Shown here: positions 53,101 to 62,000 of the stretch, in pieces
Numbering within the stretch: the stretch's first letter is position 1
How the letters are laid out: each line of letters opens with the position of its first letter
Origin: Apostichopus japonicus
Lineage: Eukaryota > Echinodermata > Holothuroidea > Aspidochirotida > Stichopodidae
Length of the DNA: 64,000 nucleotides
Assembly (NCBI RefSeq): GCF_037975245.1
Contig: NC_092576.1
Span: 14,522,111 to 14,586,110, forward strand
Reading direction: 5' to 3'
Notes under the pieces: generated by a model
Told to the model about the DNA's origin: nothing
Databases searched by the model: none
The model's input: only the letters and a program-made list of their open reading frames with translations
Program-made: the position numbers and the translations under genes

Positions 53101-55702
53101 AACGTGCGCCATTAAGTATCCTATGTAGTTTGCTGTTTTTGTAAAAAATGACAGTTTTAAGTTTGATATTATCTTATGTGTTTGGTCGCAATTTTAGAAA
53201 TGGTGAATCCGAATCCACTAGTCATTCAAACTGGGATACTATGTGTGGTACATGTAAACGTGCGTCATGTATTCCTCCTAAGTATGTTGCTGTACTTAGT
53301 AAAATCAATGTATAAATTGATAGTATCTAATGTGCTTTGGGACAATTTTGTTTTGCAGAGATGGCGCATCCAGAAGTGGAATTTATGTGACTGTTTGTTC
53401 TGAGATCAACAGGATAAAAAAGCGACAAACGATACATGTGTTCGACACTGTTAAAAATATGAAAGTGAGCAACCCCAATGCGATTCGCACAAAGGTATGT
53501 CGTACCATCAAAACAATATTACGATAATACAGTACATATTAGCTTCAGAAGACTTTGCTGGTGCTTGTGTAAAGAGTTATGGCCTACTATCATCACCATG
53601 TAACCTCCCGCCTTTATCAAACATTTAAATAATATAAATAAGCAAAACAACAAACCAAACACCGCATGCATGGCATTGTATAGTGTTATTCATTCCCATT
53701 TTAATAATAAACATAAGAGCTCAAAATATTGAAAACTAATCAATTTTCAGAAATAAAATTGGACAGGGTATCCTTATTTTTTTCAAATAAAATTGGCCAA
53801 TATCTTCACCGATATTGTTATCAAATACTATGGGAACTGTTTATGTCCTGCAAAGGTAGACCGGATATGGAGTTTTAGTTCAGTGGTTAACGTCGGTGTC
53901 TTTCAATCTTAAGGTCCCGAGTTCGAGTCACTCCAAGATTAATGTATATCGTGCAGTTACAGAGTTGTTGACAATTGACAATTCATAATTATGGACGTTA
54001 ATTAACTGTGAATGTAAGAGACTGACTTCACTCAGCTTGCGGCATTGATAAGCCAATGAGGCTTCTTCGCAAGTTCCTGTTGCAGGAGGATCTGAAATAC
54101 ATACAACCATACATATACCTGCCCTTCTTCAACTCAGACGCCAGTTGAGCTGCTCGAATGCGAATGCGAATAACCAAGATAAGGACGTTACGTTAAGATG
54201 ATAACATTGGTCAAACTTAAAAACCCACTTATTTGTAGACTATTTATTGTCATGCATGTTTCTTCAAGTATGATTTTACCCATATTTACCCATAAGTTAA
54301 ATATGTCTTACAAAAGGAAAAATTTGAGTGACTTCTTTTGTTTGTCCAGCTAGTGCATAGTTTGTAATGTATTCACCTTGACAATATTTAAACTCTCTGG
54401 CATCAGGTACTTTTAAGGTTAGCTGAAGAGTCCTGAGTCGAGACATCAATGTTAACAAATTATATTTTACCAACGAATTTCTAACAAATTTTAGAAAGCA
54501 CCATATTCTTTAAACATTGAATTTGCCATTTCTTGGCAGTATCCACTGTAATAATGCCAATTATTTTTCACATACTCATATCATTTGCTCCGACATAGTT
54601 TTTAAAGAGTTAGTGTGAACTTTGTGCTGAAAGTTATATCAAGCATTAAAGTCACGTTGATGTAATAAGAGGCTAATTTATAACGACAAAAAAAAACAAA
54701 AAAACTGGTGTCTCATACACAATTACTTTGAAATATACAAATTGTATTTATCAGTGTAAAATAGTGTTTACATGAATTTATCATTACTGTATCTGTAAGG
54801 TCCAATGTTACTAAAGCAGTTAACATAAGATGAGGTAAAATCAACAAAAACTATTGATAAATACAACAGCTGATATATGATAGAGTAGGCCTATACGTAA
54901 TTTTGATTGACCACGTCCAAAATTAATCAAACTACCAGTGATTGCAAGGAATACATTCTACTGAAAGTTTGCTTGGAAGTTTATTTGATAAAAGACAAAG
55001 CTTCCTGGCAGCCAATTTGTAAAGAATCTAATACAAAGGCATACAGATAATGCGTCCTGTTGTTATTTCATCACGTTTTCATGAAGCTATAAAGTTACGT
55101 TTCCTCTTTTTTGCTCTTCTCATATCTAAATGTTTGACGTAATTGTTAATTGTATCTTTGGCCTTTACCAAACATTGACAACAGTTTCCCAAATATTACC
55201 ATATCAATTTACCAATAAATAGTTAAAAGTTGCCCAAATAGTTTATGGTTGTTTGGTTAATTGTAAATATAATATTATTTAACAAACCGTTGGGTAAACC
55301 ATTAGACATCTGCGGTTGAGAAACTATAGTTGGCTGGAACGTAAGTGACCCGTGTTTTTTTTTAAAGAGTGCACGCACTCACTGGTACTCCCTTCTTTGC
55401 ACATTTAATGAACATAGTTTCCGAGATCACTGTATTACTGAATCGGTCATTGATGGTGACAGGTTCTGGAATTTATATTCGTTACAATGTAGTTATCCCA
55501 GTTGTTCTAATTTTTGTGTAGCATTTCAAACGTGTCATTCGAAGACACCTAGTATTTCATCTCCAACATACTGTGACAGTTTTAGCAACGTTTCACATTC
55601 CATTTTTTCTTTCTTTTCCAGGAGGATTACATGATGTGTCATCAACTTCTCAACTGCTACCTAACAGAAATGCAGGATTATGACGTCATTGTGTTGCCAT
55701 AA
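30939..55702 (+). CDS. Tie-like ectodomain receptor with a single D2-like protein tyrosine phosphatase domain (23 coding exons)
   Basis: Coding exons read from GT-AG borders: 30939-31014, 33638-33961, 35239-35505, 36602-36736, 37587-37730, 38309-38446, 39736-39891, 42011-42154, 42955-43248, 44715-45029, 45706-45782, 46279-46510, 47066-47389, 48639-48714, 48801-48868, 49383-49729, 50838-50934, 51363-51442, 51847-51981, 52157-52285, 52428-52555, 53359-53494, 55622-55702. All phases match; the total is 3903 nt, 1300 aa. Layout: signal peptide 1-24, Ig 26-133, Ig 134-222, five EGF 223-461, Ig 462-559, FN3 560-664, 665-767 and 768-875, membrane helix about 877-900, juxtamembrane 901-1024, PTP about 1025-1298. 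Nearly all ectodomain exons are symmetrical phase 1-1 modules. The Ig-Ig-EGF-Ig-FN3x3 order is that of Tie receptors (family knowledge), but the cytoplasmic domain is a PTP. Likely a plasma-membrane signalling receptor; ligand unknown. An automated pipeline may have called it a generic receptor PTP or an angiopoietin receptor. The exon model is strong; splicing was not checked against RNA. Confidence 0.88.
31056..31440 (+). repeat. Pyrimidine-rich tract followed by a hairpin repeat motif (intron 1)
   Basis: About 240 bp of C/T-rich sequence, then CTCTGAAAAAGATCCTGCTA and GGATCGAAACGTC near 31384-31416. It resembles the hammerhead-like end motif of Penelope-like and related elements but has a core mismatch. 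Confidence 0.35.
32087..32535 (+). pseudogene. Decayed upstream copy of exon 2 (Ig domain)
   Basis: The TCTCTCAATAG acceptor and about 130 nt of coding sequence (32087-32216) match the start of exon 2 at 33638: MTFLGVKxFE and LSExDNIAATA are shared. Identity stops at 32216 and the frame then closes at 32287. A short stretch near 32509-32530 (GAGATCA and GGTGAGCTGTAC) resembles the exon 2 donor end, so the copy may be split by inserted sequence. The second Ig half is missing, so it is unlikely to be a functional alternative exon. Confidence 0.6.
33181..33462. repeat. Near-perfect long inverted repeat in intron 1
   Basis: The left arm 33181-33315 is the reverse complement of 33328-33462 with about 5 mismatches over 135 bp; the spacer is 12 bp. 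It abuts AT-rich microsatellite DNA (33463-33602). It lies in the transcribed intron and would fold into a long hairpin. Confidence 0.88.
33463..33602. repeat. AT-rich microsatellite with ACATCTAT units
   Basis: (TA)n interspersed with CATCTATA repeats immediately after the inverted repeat. Confidence 0.85.
33638..33961 (+). CDS. Exon 2: N-terminal Ig-like domain
   Basis: The acceptor TCTCTCAATAG ends at 33637. The exon is 324 nt, phase 1-1, and encodes about 108 residues with two cysteines in the B- and F-strand positions (motifs YNCYL and FGVFGCEA) and a tryptophan-rich middle. The tail after the second cysteine resembles the first Ig domain of Tie receptors. The donor G/GTGAGT lies inside a 68-bp tandem duplication (33961-34096), so a second identical donor context follows at 34030; using it would add 68 nt and shift the frame. 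A partial copy of this exon lies upstream at 32087. Confidence 0.8.
33961..34096 (+). repeat. 68-bp tandem duplication containing the exon 2 splice donor
   Basis: Two copies of about 68 bp, each beginning GGTGAGTT and ending CGTTATCACAG (33961-34028 and 34029-34096), followed by the beginning of a third (GGTGGTATG). Both copies carry a GTGAGT donor. Confidence 0.85.
34487..34881. mobile_element. Fold-back MITE in intron 2
   Basis: Sequence from 34487 (CTCCTATGCC) to about 34620 pairs with 34745-34881 (ending GGCTGCCTATGCG). Shared blocks include ATACTCATAGCTA, GTTCATGTTCCACA, CCGTGCATCG and GGCACAGTAAT. The AT-rich centre is not paired. No transposase; non-autonomous element type not assigned. 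Confidence 0.7.
35239..35505 (+). CDS. Exon 3: second Ig-like domain
   Basis: 267 nt, phase 1-1, acceptor GATTTCAG and donor GTTTGT. The product has the I-set pattern: a V-strand start (ISVTVNAGD), the tryptophan motif FRWLKD and the F-strand signature DDAGVYECH, ending in KLLIVR. The B-strand cysteine appears absent (GVSIGM), so the canonical disulphide cannot form. As I recall it, vertebrate Tie Ig2 likewise lacks the usual cysteine pair. It leads straight into the EGF exons, as in Tie. Confidence 0.82.
36602..36736 (+). CDS. Exon 4: EGF-like repeat 1
   Basis: 135 nt, phase 1-1. Encodes [19 protein letters not shown] followed by a [15 protein letters not shown] segment and an APGFKGTNC end. 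This is a laminin/Tie-type EGF with a WGP motif and the GFxGxxC terminus. The RxCxxxRWGP junction with the preceding Ig domain is characteristic of Tie receptors (family knowledge). Confidence 0.88.
37587..37730 (+). CDS. Exon 5: EGF-like repeat 2, strongly Tie-like
   Basis: 144 nt, phase 1-1. Encodes [20 protein letters not shown], then [20 protein letters not shown]. The string FCLxxPYGCSCxTGxKGLxC is, as far as I recall, the signature of the second EGF repeat of Tie1/Tie2 and is unusual in other EGF proteins. This exon is the best single argument that the ectodomain is Tie-related rather than a generic Ig/EGF/FN3 mixture. Confidence 0.88.
38068..38161. repeat. (AT)n microsatellite in intron 5
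   Basis: ATAACTATATATA units merge into a pure TA run. Confidence 0.9.
38309..38446 (+). CDS. Exon 6: EGF-like repeat 3
   Basis: 138 nt, phase 1-1, acceptor TCAATCAG and donor GTAAAT. Contains [16 protein letters not shown], then [12 protein letters not shown] and [10 protein letters not shown]. The paired TCHC cysteines and the GxxGxxC end match the third EGF repeat of Tie receptors. In vertebrate Tie this would be the last EGF; here two more follow. Confidence 0.85.
38955..39187 (-). mobile_element. tRNA-derived SINE, family A copy 2
   Basis: Reverse orientation copy in intron 6 of the receptor gene. The tRNA head lies at 39115-39187 (TTAACCACTGAGCTAAC on plus) and the tail near 38960. 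A short partial head repeat follows at 39190-39240. Confidence 0.8.
39736..39891 (+). CDS. Exon 7: EGF-like repeat 4 (extra repeat)
   Basis: 156 nt, phase 1-1. Contains [25 protein letters not shown] and CAPGYEV with a closing cysteine. It goes beyond the three repeats of vertebrate Tie. The surrounding intron sequence (about 38740-40130) is duplicated downstream (about 40160-41650), but the downstream copy has lost the exon. Confidence 0.83.
42011..42154 (+). CDS. Exon 8: EGF-like repeat 5 (extra repeat)
   Basis: 144 nt, phase 1-1, acceptor TTTACAG and donor GTAAGA. Encodes [17 protein letters not shown], then [12 protein letters not shown] and a cysteine-bearing tail. The cysteine spacing is like repeats 3 and 4 (CxxxxCxC core), consistent with expansion by exon duplication. 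Confidence 0.83.
42955..43248 (+). CDS. Exon 9: third Ig-like domain
   Basis: 294 nt, phase 1-1. About 98 residues with a B-strand cysteine ([10 protein letters not shown]) and an F-strand cysteine ([10 protein letters not shown]) but no clear C-strand tryptophan. Its position between the EGF block and the FN3 block is that of the third Ig domain of Tie receptors. The Ig call rests on cysteine spacing and context. Confidence 0.7.
44122..44281 (-). mobile_element. tRNA-derived SINE, family A copy 3 (internally deleted)
   Basis: Reverse copy in intron 9. The head and the TTGACAATTC region are present, but the distal GACTTCGGTCAGC segment is missing. Confidence 0.75.
44715..45029 (+). CDS. Exon 10: fibronectin type III domain 1
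   Basis: 315 nt, phase 1-1. Shows FN3 hallmarks: a proline start (DLPVLQTAP), [10 protein letters not shown] in strand [13 protein letters not shown] in strand C and the tyrosine-corner-like [19 protein letters not shown] in strand F. The VAAVREGxxGxGP string recurs in FN3 domain 3 (exon 13), so these two domains are close relatives. Confidence 0.88.
45706..46510 (+). CDS. Exons 11-12: divergent fibronectin type III domain 2
   Basis: Two exons, 45706-45782 and 46279-46510, joined in phase 0 after an AAG codon. The first supplies the strand A/B part ending in VKISWK; the second the strand C-G part ([25 protein letters not shown]). This is the only ectodomain module split by an intron and the most diverged FN3, with an extra CCRSK loop. 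The frame and length (about 103 aa) fit one FN3 domain, giving the Tie-typical total of three. Confidence 0.75.
47066..47389 (+). CDS. Exon 13: fibronectin type III domain 3
   Basis: 324 nt, phase 1-1. Contains [25 protein letters not shown] and the strand-F motif [20 protein letters not shown]. This membrane-proximal FN3 resembles exon 10 closely, which suggests an origin by duplication of a phase 1-1 module. Confidence 0.88.
48042..48349. mobile_element. Fold-back MITE in intron 13
   Basis: About 140-bp arms meet near 48185-48212. Best-matching blocks are TAAATCGGTAGCATGTGCTA (48128 on) with its complement at 48250-48269, and GTTTTGTACCACAGTAAA with TTTACTGTGGTACAAAAC. The outer ends CCGAT and ATCGG also pair. 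The small ORFs here come from the fold-back structure and are not genes. Confidence 0.75.
48639..48714 (+). CDS. Exon 14: transmembrane helix
   Basis: 76 nt encoding an uninterrupted hydrophobic segment ([20 protein letters not shown], then AVY) with small Gly/Ser residues at its start, residues about 877-900. Phase changes from 1 to 2. Basic residues (KYQR) follow in exon 15, the stop-transfer signal expected of a type I membrane protein. Confidence 0.88.
48801..49729 (+). CDS. Exons 15-16: cytoplasmic juxtamembrane segment with candidate phosphotyrosine motifs
   Basis: Exons 48801-48868 and 49383-49729, residues 901-1039. Polar and low in hydrophobics. Tyrosines sit in short acidic contexts: Y933 (DYENV), Y948 (RYVPS), Y971 (RYEVP) and Y1002 (TYQNS). 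Y933 and Y1002 fit the pYxN pattern bound by GRB2-type SH2 domains (established motif; use here is inference). The last 20 or so residues ([13 protein letters not shown] onward) lead into the PTP fold. The exon ends with AAG in phase 0; reading through the GTGAAG donor reaches a stop within about 5 codons. Confidence 0.8.
50838..55702 (+). CDS. Exons 17-23: D2-like protein tyrosine phosphatase domain
   Basis: Visible PTP landmarks in order: [10 protein letters not shown] (pTyr loop; Tyr replaced by F1066), [53 protein letters not shown] (WPD loop; Asp replaced by K1201), LIHCIDGASRSG (P-loop, C1228 and R1234 kept), [20 protein letters not shown] (Q-loop; Gln replaced by R1272), and stop at 55702. 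DFWRLVxDYxC, IxMLNxxD and HCxxGxxRSG are features of membrane-distal D2 domains of receptor PTPs (family knowledge). The P-loop is split by an intron after the cysteine codon (52555/53359). With no proton-donor Asp and no Q-loop Gln, catalysis is probably weak or absent; substrate binding is still possible. No second PTP domain precedes it. Confidence 0.87.
51518..51584 (-). mobile_element. tRNA-like sequence in intron 18
   Basis: Minus strand: CTATAGCTCAGGTGGGTAG (A box) then TGGTTTGACTACC (B-box-like). A short degenerate tRNA-derived fragment. Confidence 0.45.
53041..53375 (+). pseudogene. Two decayed tandem copies of the P-loop exon acceptor upstream of exon 22
   Basis: An intron unit of about 157 bp containing TGGTACATGTAAACGTGCG occurs at about 53090 and 53246. 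Acceptor-plus-exon starts occur at 53042, 53197 (AG then AAATGGTGAATCCGAAT) and the functional 53358 (AG then AGATGGCGCATCCAGAAG). In the decayed copies the P-loop Arg-Ser-Gly codons are gone. Confidence 0.6.
53870..54115 (+). mobile_element. tRNA-derived SINE, family A copy 4
   Basis: Full-length-looking copy in intron 22, beginning TTAGTTCAGTGGTTAAC (A box), with GAGTTCGAGTCAC (B box) and a tail ending in an ATACATAC run. Confidence 0.8.
54120..55621. other. Intron 22 remainder; no feature recognised
   Basis: AT-rich intron sequence between SINE copy 4 and the last coding exon. No alternative 3' exon could be supported. Confidence 0.5.
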
Positions 55703-56078
55703 ACTACTCAGGAATCTTCAAAACAACGTCCTAATTATTGCAAGCCTAATATTAAAAGCTTAGGTCGAGGAAAAACACTTCAGGAACAATCGTTACTCTT
55801 ATTTTCACCTCAAAAATCTTCACCAAAGCGTGATAGCCTATATAACATCGGTTTACCATTCTCTATCCATCGTTTTATGAGATTATCGGTATTAATCCTA
55901 AACATGCCTGTACATTGTATTAATGATATGTGTATGTTATCATTAATTTTTAGGAAAATTCTCCCAGTTTGCCGGTAATGGTAAGATCTCATGATTTTGA
56001 AATTTTCACTGCTAAAAAAATAATTATTGTAATTAAGAAAATTAACTGAAATAGCGCATACTGTCTTACTTTAATAAA
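55703..56078 (+). other. 3' UTR and polyadenylation signal of the Tie/PTP receptor
   Basis: The stop TAA is followed by AT-rich sequence. ATTAAA at 55750 is a possible early signal, and AATAAA at 56073-56078 is the first canonical one. The 3' end is inferred from these hexamers only. Confidence 0.4.
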
Positions 56079-59000
56079 AGGTATTTTTCTACTTTCGTAC
56101 TCAGAATATTAGTTAATAAATTAAGGAAAATCAAAGCAGCCTTTGAAAATGTTAGATCGAGATTTTCTCTTTCCTTGTTGTTGAATTTATTTTCAGATGT
56201 TTTAATGTTTTATTTTTTTCTTCACACTTACTCAGTTATATAGGTTAGGTAATATAGGGATATTCATATATCTAAAACAGTCGAAGTTTTATTTTATACC
56301 CAGATGTTTTGAAAGACTTTTTAAATCAACCGTTGTAAGAAAGACAACGTAATTGCTACTTTAACATCTTAAACTTTTATTCATTTTCAAACTGTCATTG
56401 ACAAAGCGCAAGAACGAAGATTCTAAGACTGTTATTTTTACATAGATAGTTACTACAGAATATTGGTACGCCTTAAAGAAGTGAATTTGTATCATTTCTT
56501 TAATGTTATAAGTAGTATGATAGTTTTATCTTATACAATGATTATATTTCGTAAGATAAGTTTGCTAATTAAAGTCGATGACTACTTTACAGTAATCGTC
56601 AAATATCGATGCCATCTTAATAATTCATTCCCATATAGTAATGGCAATGTGTTAATATCTTAAATCAGTTCATAACGTTGATCAGACAACATTACTGCTC
56701 ATAGATGTAATATAATGCTTATTAAAGATCGATGATGGCATCAACACACTGGATTTACTTAGATTATCATCGATGTAGGAATCATCGTATATTTTGCTGT
56801 TCAAACAATATGGCAAACTATAAGTCTGGGTATACCTCAAGTGTAACAATTCCGTCACATACACAGAGATATGTGACAAAACGTTAGTTTTTACTCGACA
56901 ATCGAAAATGTTCAAAATTTTAATTTTATGTTTAGAACTTCTAGTATCTTCTCGTCAATTGTTATACCACCTAAAACATGTATTTTTTCACTCCTTGAGT
57001 CTAGATTGTACTTCAGAACCGTTCAAAAAACCGTTGATAACCTTTTGACAAACCATTTCACGGTTATATCTGGCATATGACGGTTAGTTGTTGGACACTG
57101 ATGTTGACAAGACATGCATTATCTTAGTTGCAGTCATGGTATTCACAATTGATATATGAAACAATTGTTCTACACAATAAGTCCTGATATCATTTTAAAT
57201 TTCGATCACTAAATATGTCTCTTTCATTTGTTAGACCAGCTTTATGCAATTTTGTTCTCTATGTTATCTTGCAGAATTCGTAGAATAAGTTCACTTTTCT
57301 TATGTAGACTACCAGCATAAAATAAGCTATATATTGTCGGTATGTTAGTATGAATTCGCAATAAATCGTATATAAAAACCAGTCTGCAAACTGTATCAAT
57401 AATTGTCTTGATCTGCATCGAAGAGAGAAACATCTGCATGGTTTTACAAGGAAATAACAGATTACGGTATCAGAATCTCGCTGAATACAATAGCAATATT
57501 TACATACACTCACTAATGTCGTGGACTCATGCATGGGAAGTTTCACATTGCATTTGATAAGTGAAACTAGTTTTCTCTGCTTACTTTACTTTGTGTATTT
57601 CTTTGTTTCAAATCATAATGATGTGTAGTCGCGGAGTAGCCTAAGCTAGTAAACATCACTATATTGACAAATCCAATACAAACTTCGGTGATGGTATGAG
57701 AAAATAAACAAGAGATTATAAAACCTTAACTAGATTTCAATTTCTAAGTTCAACGTGTTAATGTGAACGTGAAAGTGATTGCGGTTGTACAGTGATGTCT
57801 CATTTATACGTAAATCAGGAGCGGGAAACAACGCATGATCTGTATCAAACAGAAATTTAAACAACAGTAATAAATAACTTTTCTTACTGTATATGTTTTA
57901 TCTGTTTTCCTTTCCAAACCATGAGGGTCCGTATTAATTTTTTATTTGAACTTTCGCATAGAAGAGGGTAACTCTGTTAGCCGGGGCAAAACTTGCCCGA
58001 GGCCCTCCGTTACAAAATGTTTAAAATAAAATAAATAGTTGACAGTATGGCAGTAAACGAGCAGTATATAAACCAGTATAAACTAGTAGGACAAGACTGC
58101 CTTTTTCAACGTAATTATATTCATTGGTAGCTTGAATTATTTTGTGGTACTTAATTGCACACAAAACCGTTTGGTTCTAGACGCATATATTTCTTCCATC
58201 AAAGTTGTGTACAATATTATGCTCATGTTACGCAGGTTCAAAATTCCCCGGTAAATCACTGTATGCGACGTCATACATCTACTGTAGATGATCATATCCG
58301 ACACCTTCATTCATTGAAACAGACAACGCGCAAGCGCACGCAACCTGAAGACACGCGAAATAGATATATATGGAAAATCACAACGCTGCTCATCGCCGAT
58401 TGATGTGTTTCGTAATAACATCTTTCATATTACTTAGTGTCATCGCGCATTGAACCGTGCGGGGACTTGGAGAACACCCAGGTGATTTAGGGTCACAAAA
58501 ATTGTTATAAAACCATAACGGTTGTGTTCTTTAAACAAAACTTTGTATTTGGGGTAGGTGGAATGTATTCTTTCTCATGGTCTATCTGTTGAGCGTTTTT
58601 TCCTCATTTACAATTGGACGTGCGACAACGCTACAGTGTAATTATGTCTACTTGTGTTTTGTTATAAACATATGTACAATTGGATGATCAGACTGGACGT
58701 AAGATAAGATTTAATTATTCCATCCAACAAATTGGTGACGCCGACGTTAAGTGATAGTGGTTTACTCTATTTTATAGTGTAACTTAGCATGGAGGTATAG
58801 ACGGAGGCATATTCTCGTGAAGTTCAATTAAGGCTAGGCCCTAGAATAAATAAGATGTAGGCTTAACGCTGTATGTTTGTGATGCACGAAAACACAGGTC
58901 GCACGACAAGGCACGCCCTATAAGCACGTAATTCCATGCATGACGTCAACATCGAGGTTTCTGATTTGATAATAAGGCTATAGCCTAACGTTAGGTTATA

Positions 59001-62000
59001 TACATTCCGTACCGAACTATAGCGCCACAAGTGATGCAGTATAACTTGCAGAAAAACTTTTTGAGTTCAGCCAAATGCTACTTCAATTTTTTTAATCGGT
59101 AGTTTGGTAAGGACCTGGTACTGGTATAGTATAGTAGGCTAGGCTAAGGTTGTAGGTGTGACGTCATGCATGGGATTCCGGGCTTACAGGGCGTGTCCGC
59201 ACGAAAATAGGGGAACGCAGTATACTACTTCGGAATGCACCGTCCAGTCGACACGCCCAGTTATTGCAGGTAGTGTCTGAAGGCGGGCGAGTTATAAAGC
59301 TGCTAGCGCCTATATTGAGGATCCAGTATGTTAATTCATTGAGACTCATTTGCCAAAATGATAAATTGCTATTGTCCTTTTTTTGGGCTCTAGATTAAAA
59401 TTGTGTTTGACAAGGTGAGCTGACTGACTTTTCAGAGAGAGAGAGAGAGAGAAGCGATGTGAATTGTGTCTTCGGAAAGGTAACAAAATCCAAGTATAAT
59501 AATGATCCAATACTATCAAACTTGTGCAACATGATGTCCTTCTTTCCCAACACTACATCTTGCTAATTCCCCGAACCCTTGTAACATGGTTTCCTTGCCG
59601 AACCCTTACACCTGACTTCCCCCTCCCTTCAACCACGACTCTTTCACCCATTAGCCAATCTTCCACCACTGGCATCACAGCAGTGTTAACTTGCAATATA
59701 TTTCATTAACCTATGGTGTTTCAAATTAAAATGAAAGTGGTTGTATTCGCTTCACGACGTGGTAAACTGTGTCCCACAAGGTCAAATACTTCGTCTACAA
59801 GTTTACGAAAGTTGTTTGTTTAATTTTAACCGTCTTAGACAGCAAACAAGCAAGATAGTAACAGAATTTTATATCTTTAGTTGGAAGTCTCCGCGAAGGG
59901 CTTATTGTGTCCAAATGTGTATGGCCAAACAGACGGGGTCCGAAATGATTGACTGTGATTGTAAGATCATTTGCCTTTTTCCGTTCTTTTTTTTCTTCAA
60001 ATCTCCTCGAATATCGTTCCCATGACTGAACCTTTTAACAACCTTCCAATTGATAGGGGCAGCTTGAGGGTATTTATAAATATTTCAATGCTGCCAATGT
60101 TGCAACAGAGTAGTGGTAGTTGTGTTGTGTGCATGTAAATACACTGAAATTCAAATGTAATGATATGCAAGTCTTCTAGAGATTTGACGCCCCAATTGAT
60201 ATATAAATCCTACAGAATCAAGTTCGTAGACAAAGAACATAATTGATTGATGTGTATATAACGCATAAGTCTATCACACCTGCTTCTTCCAGATAAGTCG
60301 ATGTTTTACTTCTATCTATACCTGCGTCTGAACTTTGGCATATATAAATCATCTTAGTAACATTTATCATCTTAGTTTATGTGACTTCATGAATAAATTA
60401 AACTGCTTGAAGAATGCTTGTTCACTTAACAGTTGAATATGTATTGTTTTATTTCTCCTTAGTTAATGAATCAAAAGTATTATATTGATAATTTGGGATT
60501 TTCTGCATGATTAGCACATACATGAAGCAATCTTACGGCTTACATAGATCATGTTACCATTGAAACATTCTTATTAGGACTTAACGATAATCTGGTTGGC
60601 TTACAAAACATGAGACGTTGTCAGAAGGACAAAATATATGGAAATCAACAGCCTACCTTTGCTACAAAGCAAGAGCTTGTCATTAATTGTAGTTTCAATT
60701 CTTGAATAACTCATCCTCTGTGTGTAATTAGTGCAATTGTGGTAAAAGAAAATGCAACTTGTGTTCGAATCGATCTTGGTAAATGTCGAGAGATTAATTT
60801 ACCGAGAGAGGTCATCATATATTACTATTGAACAAAATGAGTAATAAATCTTAATTAATGATACTGTGAAAGACATATTTGCAGTATTCTTGTGCTGGCA
60901 TTTTGTTTAAACACTCGTTTTACTTCTGTTGATTTCCGACATTCACAACATATGGATAGCCTATAACATCTTTTTTACAGACGCTTTAGAGGTGTGTTCA
61001 GTACATTAATGTACATTACATGCCTTCCAGACCTGCAGATACTGTATGGTAACTAGTTTTAGGTAATATTGAATATGCAGCTTCGCAATTTGACAGTCGC
61101 TTTGTCGTTGTAGATTAGTTTAAGGTAAATCCATGTTTGATTTTTTGTGTGTGCAATGTATAGGCCTATCACCACACCCTTCCGTTGCGCACATGCCAAT
61201 GTGTTGTCTGCACAAACATAGTAATTTAAGTGGGATATTTTCTTCGCGTGGAATTAATTCAATGAAAATTACTGAAAAATAGAATACATAGGTTGATCAA
61301 GTTCCTTGTTTTACATTCTTTAAGGCAAAACTTAATTTTTGTTAAATTTGAAGAAACAAATATCAAAATTACGTCCCTCTCGTTTTGGTTCCAGATGGAA
61401 AAATTGTTGTGATAGATGCGAAGCAATCCAACGTATCAAACAATTATACCCTTAACACATACAACTTACATTTAAGAAATAAAATAGGGGAATGGCCAGT
61501 ATTGTGAAACCCGACTGCGCAATCTCGGTGCGAGGGAAGGCATTTCTCTGCAAGTGACGTAATTTCAATAATCAGTTCCACGTGTCATTTGACCAAAGAA
61601 TTGCCAGTTGGCCGCACGAGACTGTAACTGAAACATCACAAGATTCGTCCGTTCCATGATACACATGATGTAGCCACATAAACAGTTAGATCCTAACGGC
61701 TTAAAAGTTTCAAAGACGTTCAAAATACAAACTTGTGAGGCATATTAAAGTAGGTCTGAACGTAAGGTTGTGCTAAGAATTACTTCTAATATTTGAAAAA
61801 AAAAATCCCCCTACTGAAATAAAGTTATTCCGCGGACTGACGGTGGCTTGGGATATGCGACTGCTTAGACTAGTGTAAATATCATATCCTAATGTTTTCA
61901 ACACAGGTTAACAAAAATATGTTGTTACGTTGATGTGATCACCGTGTTGTTCTTCTTTGTTATAGAACGAAAGAAGCTAAAATGTGGGTATGTTTTTTGT

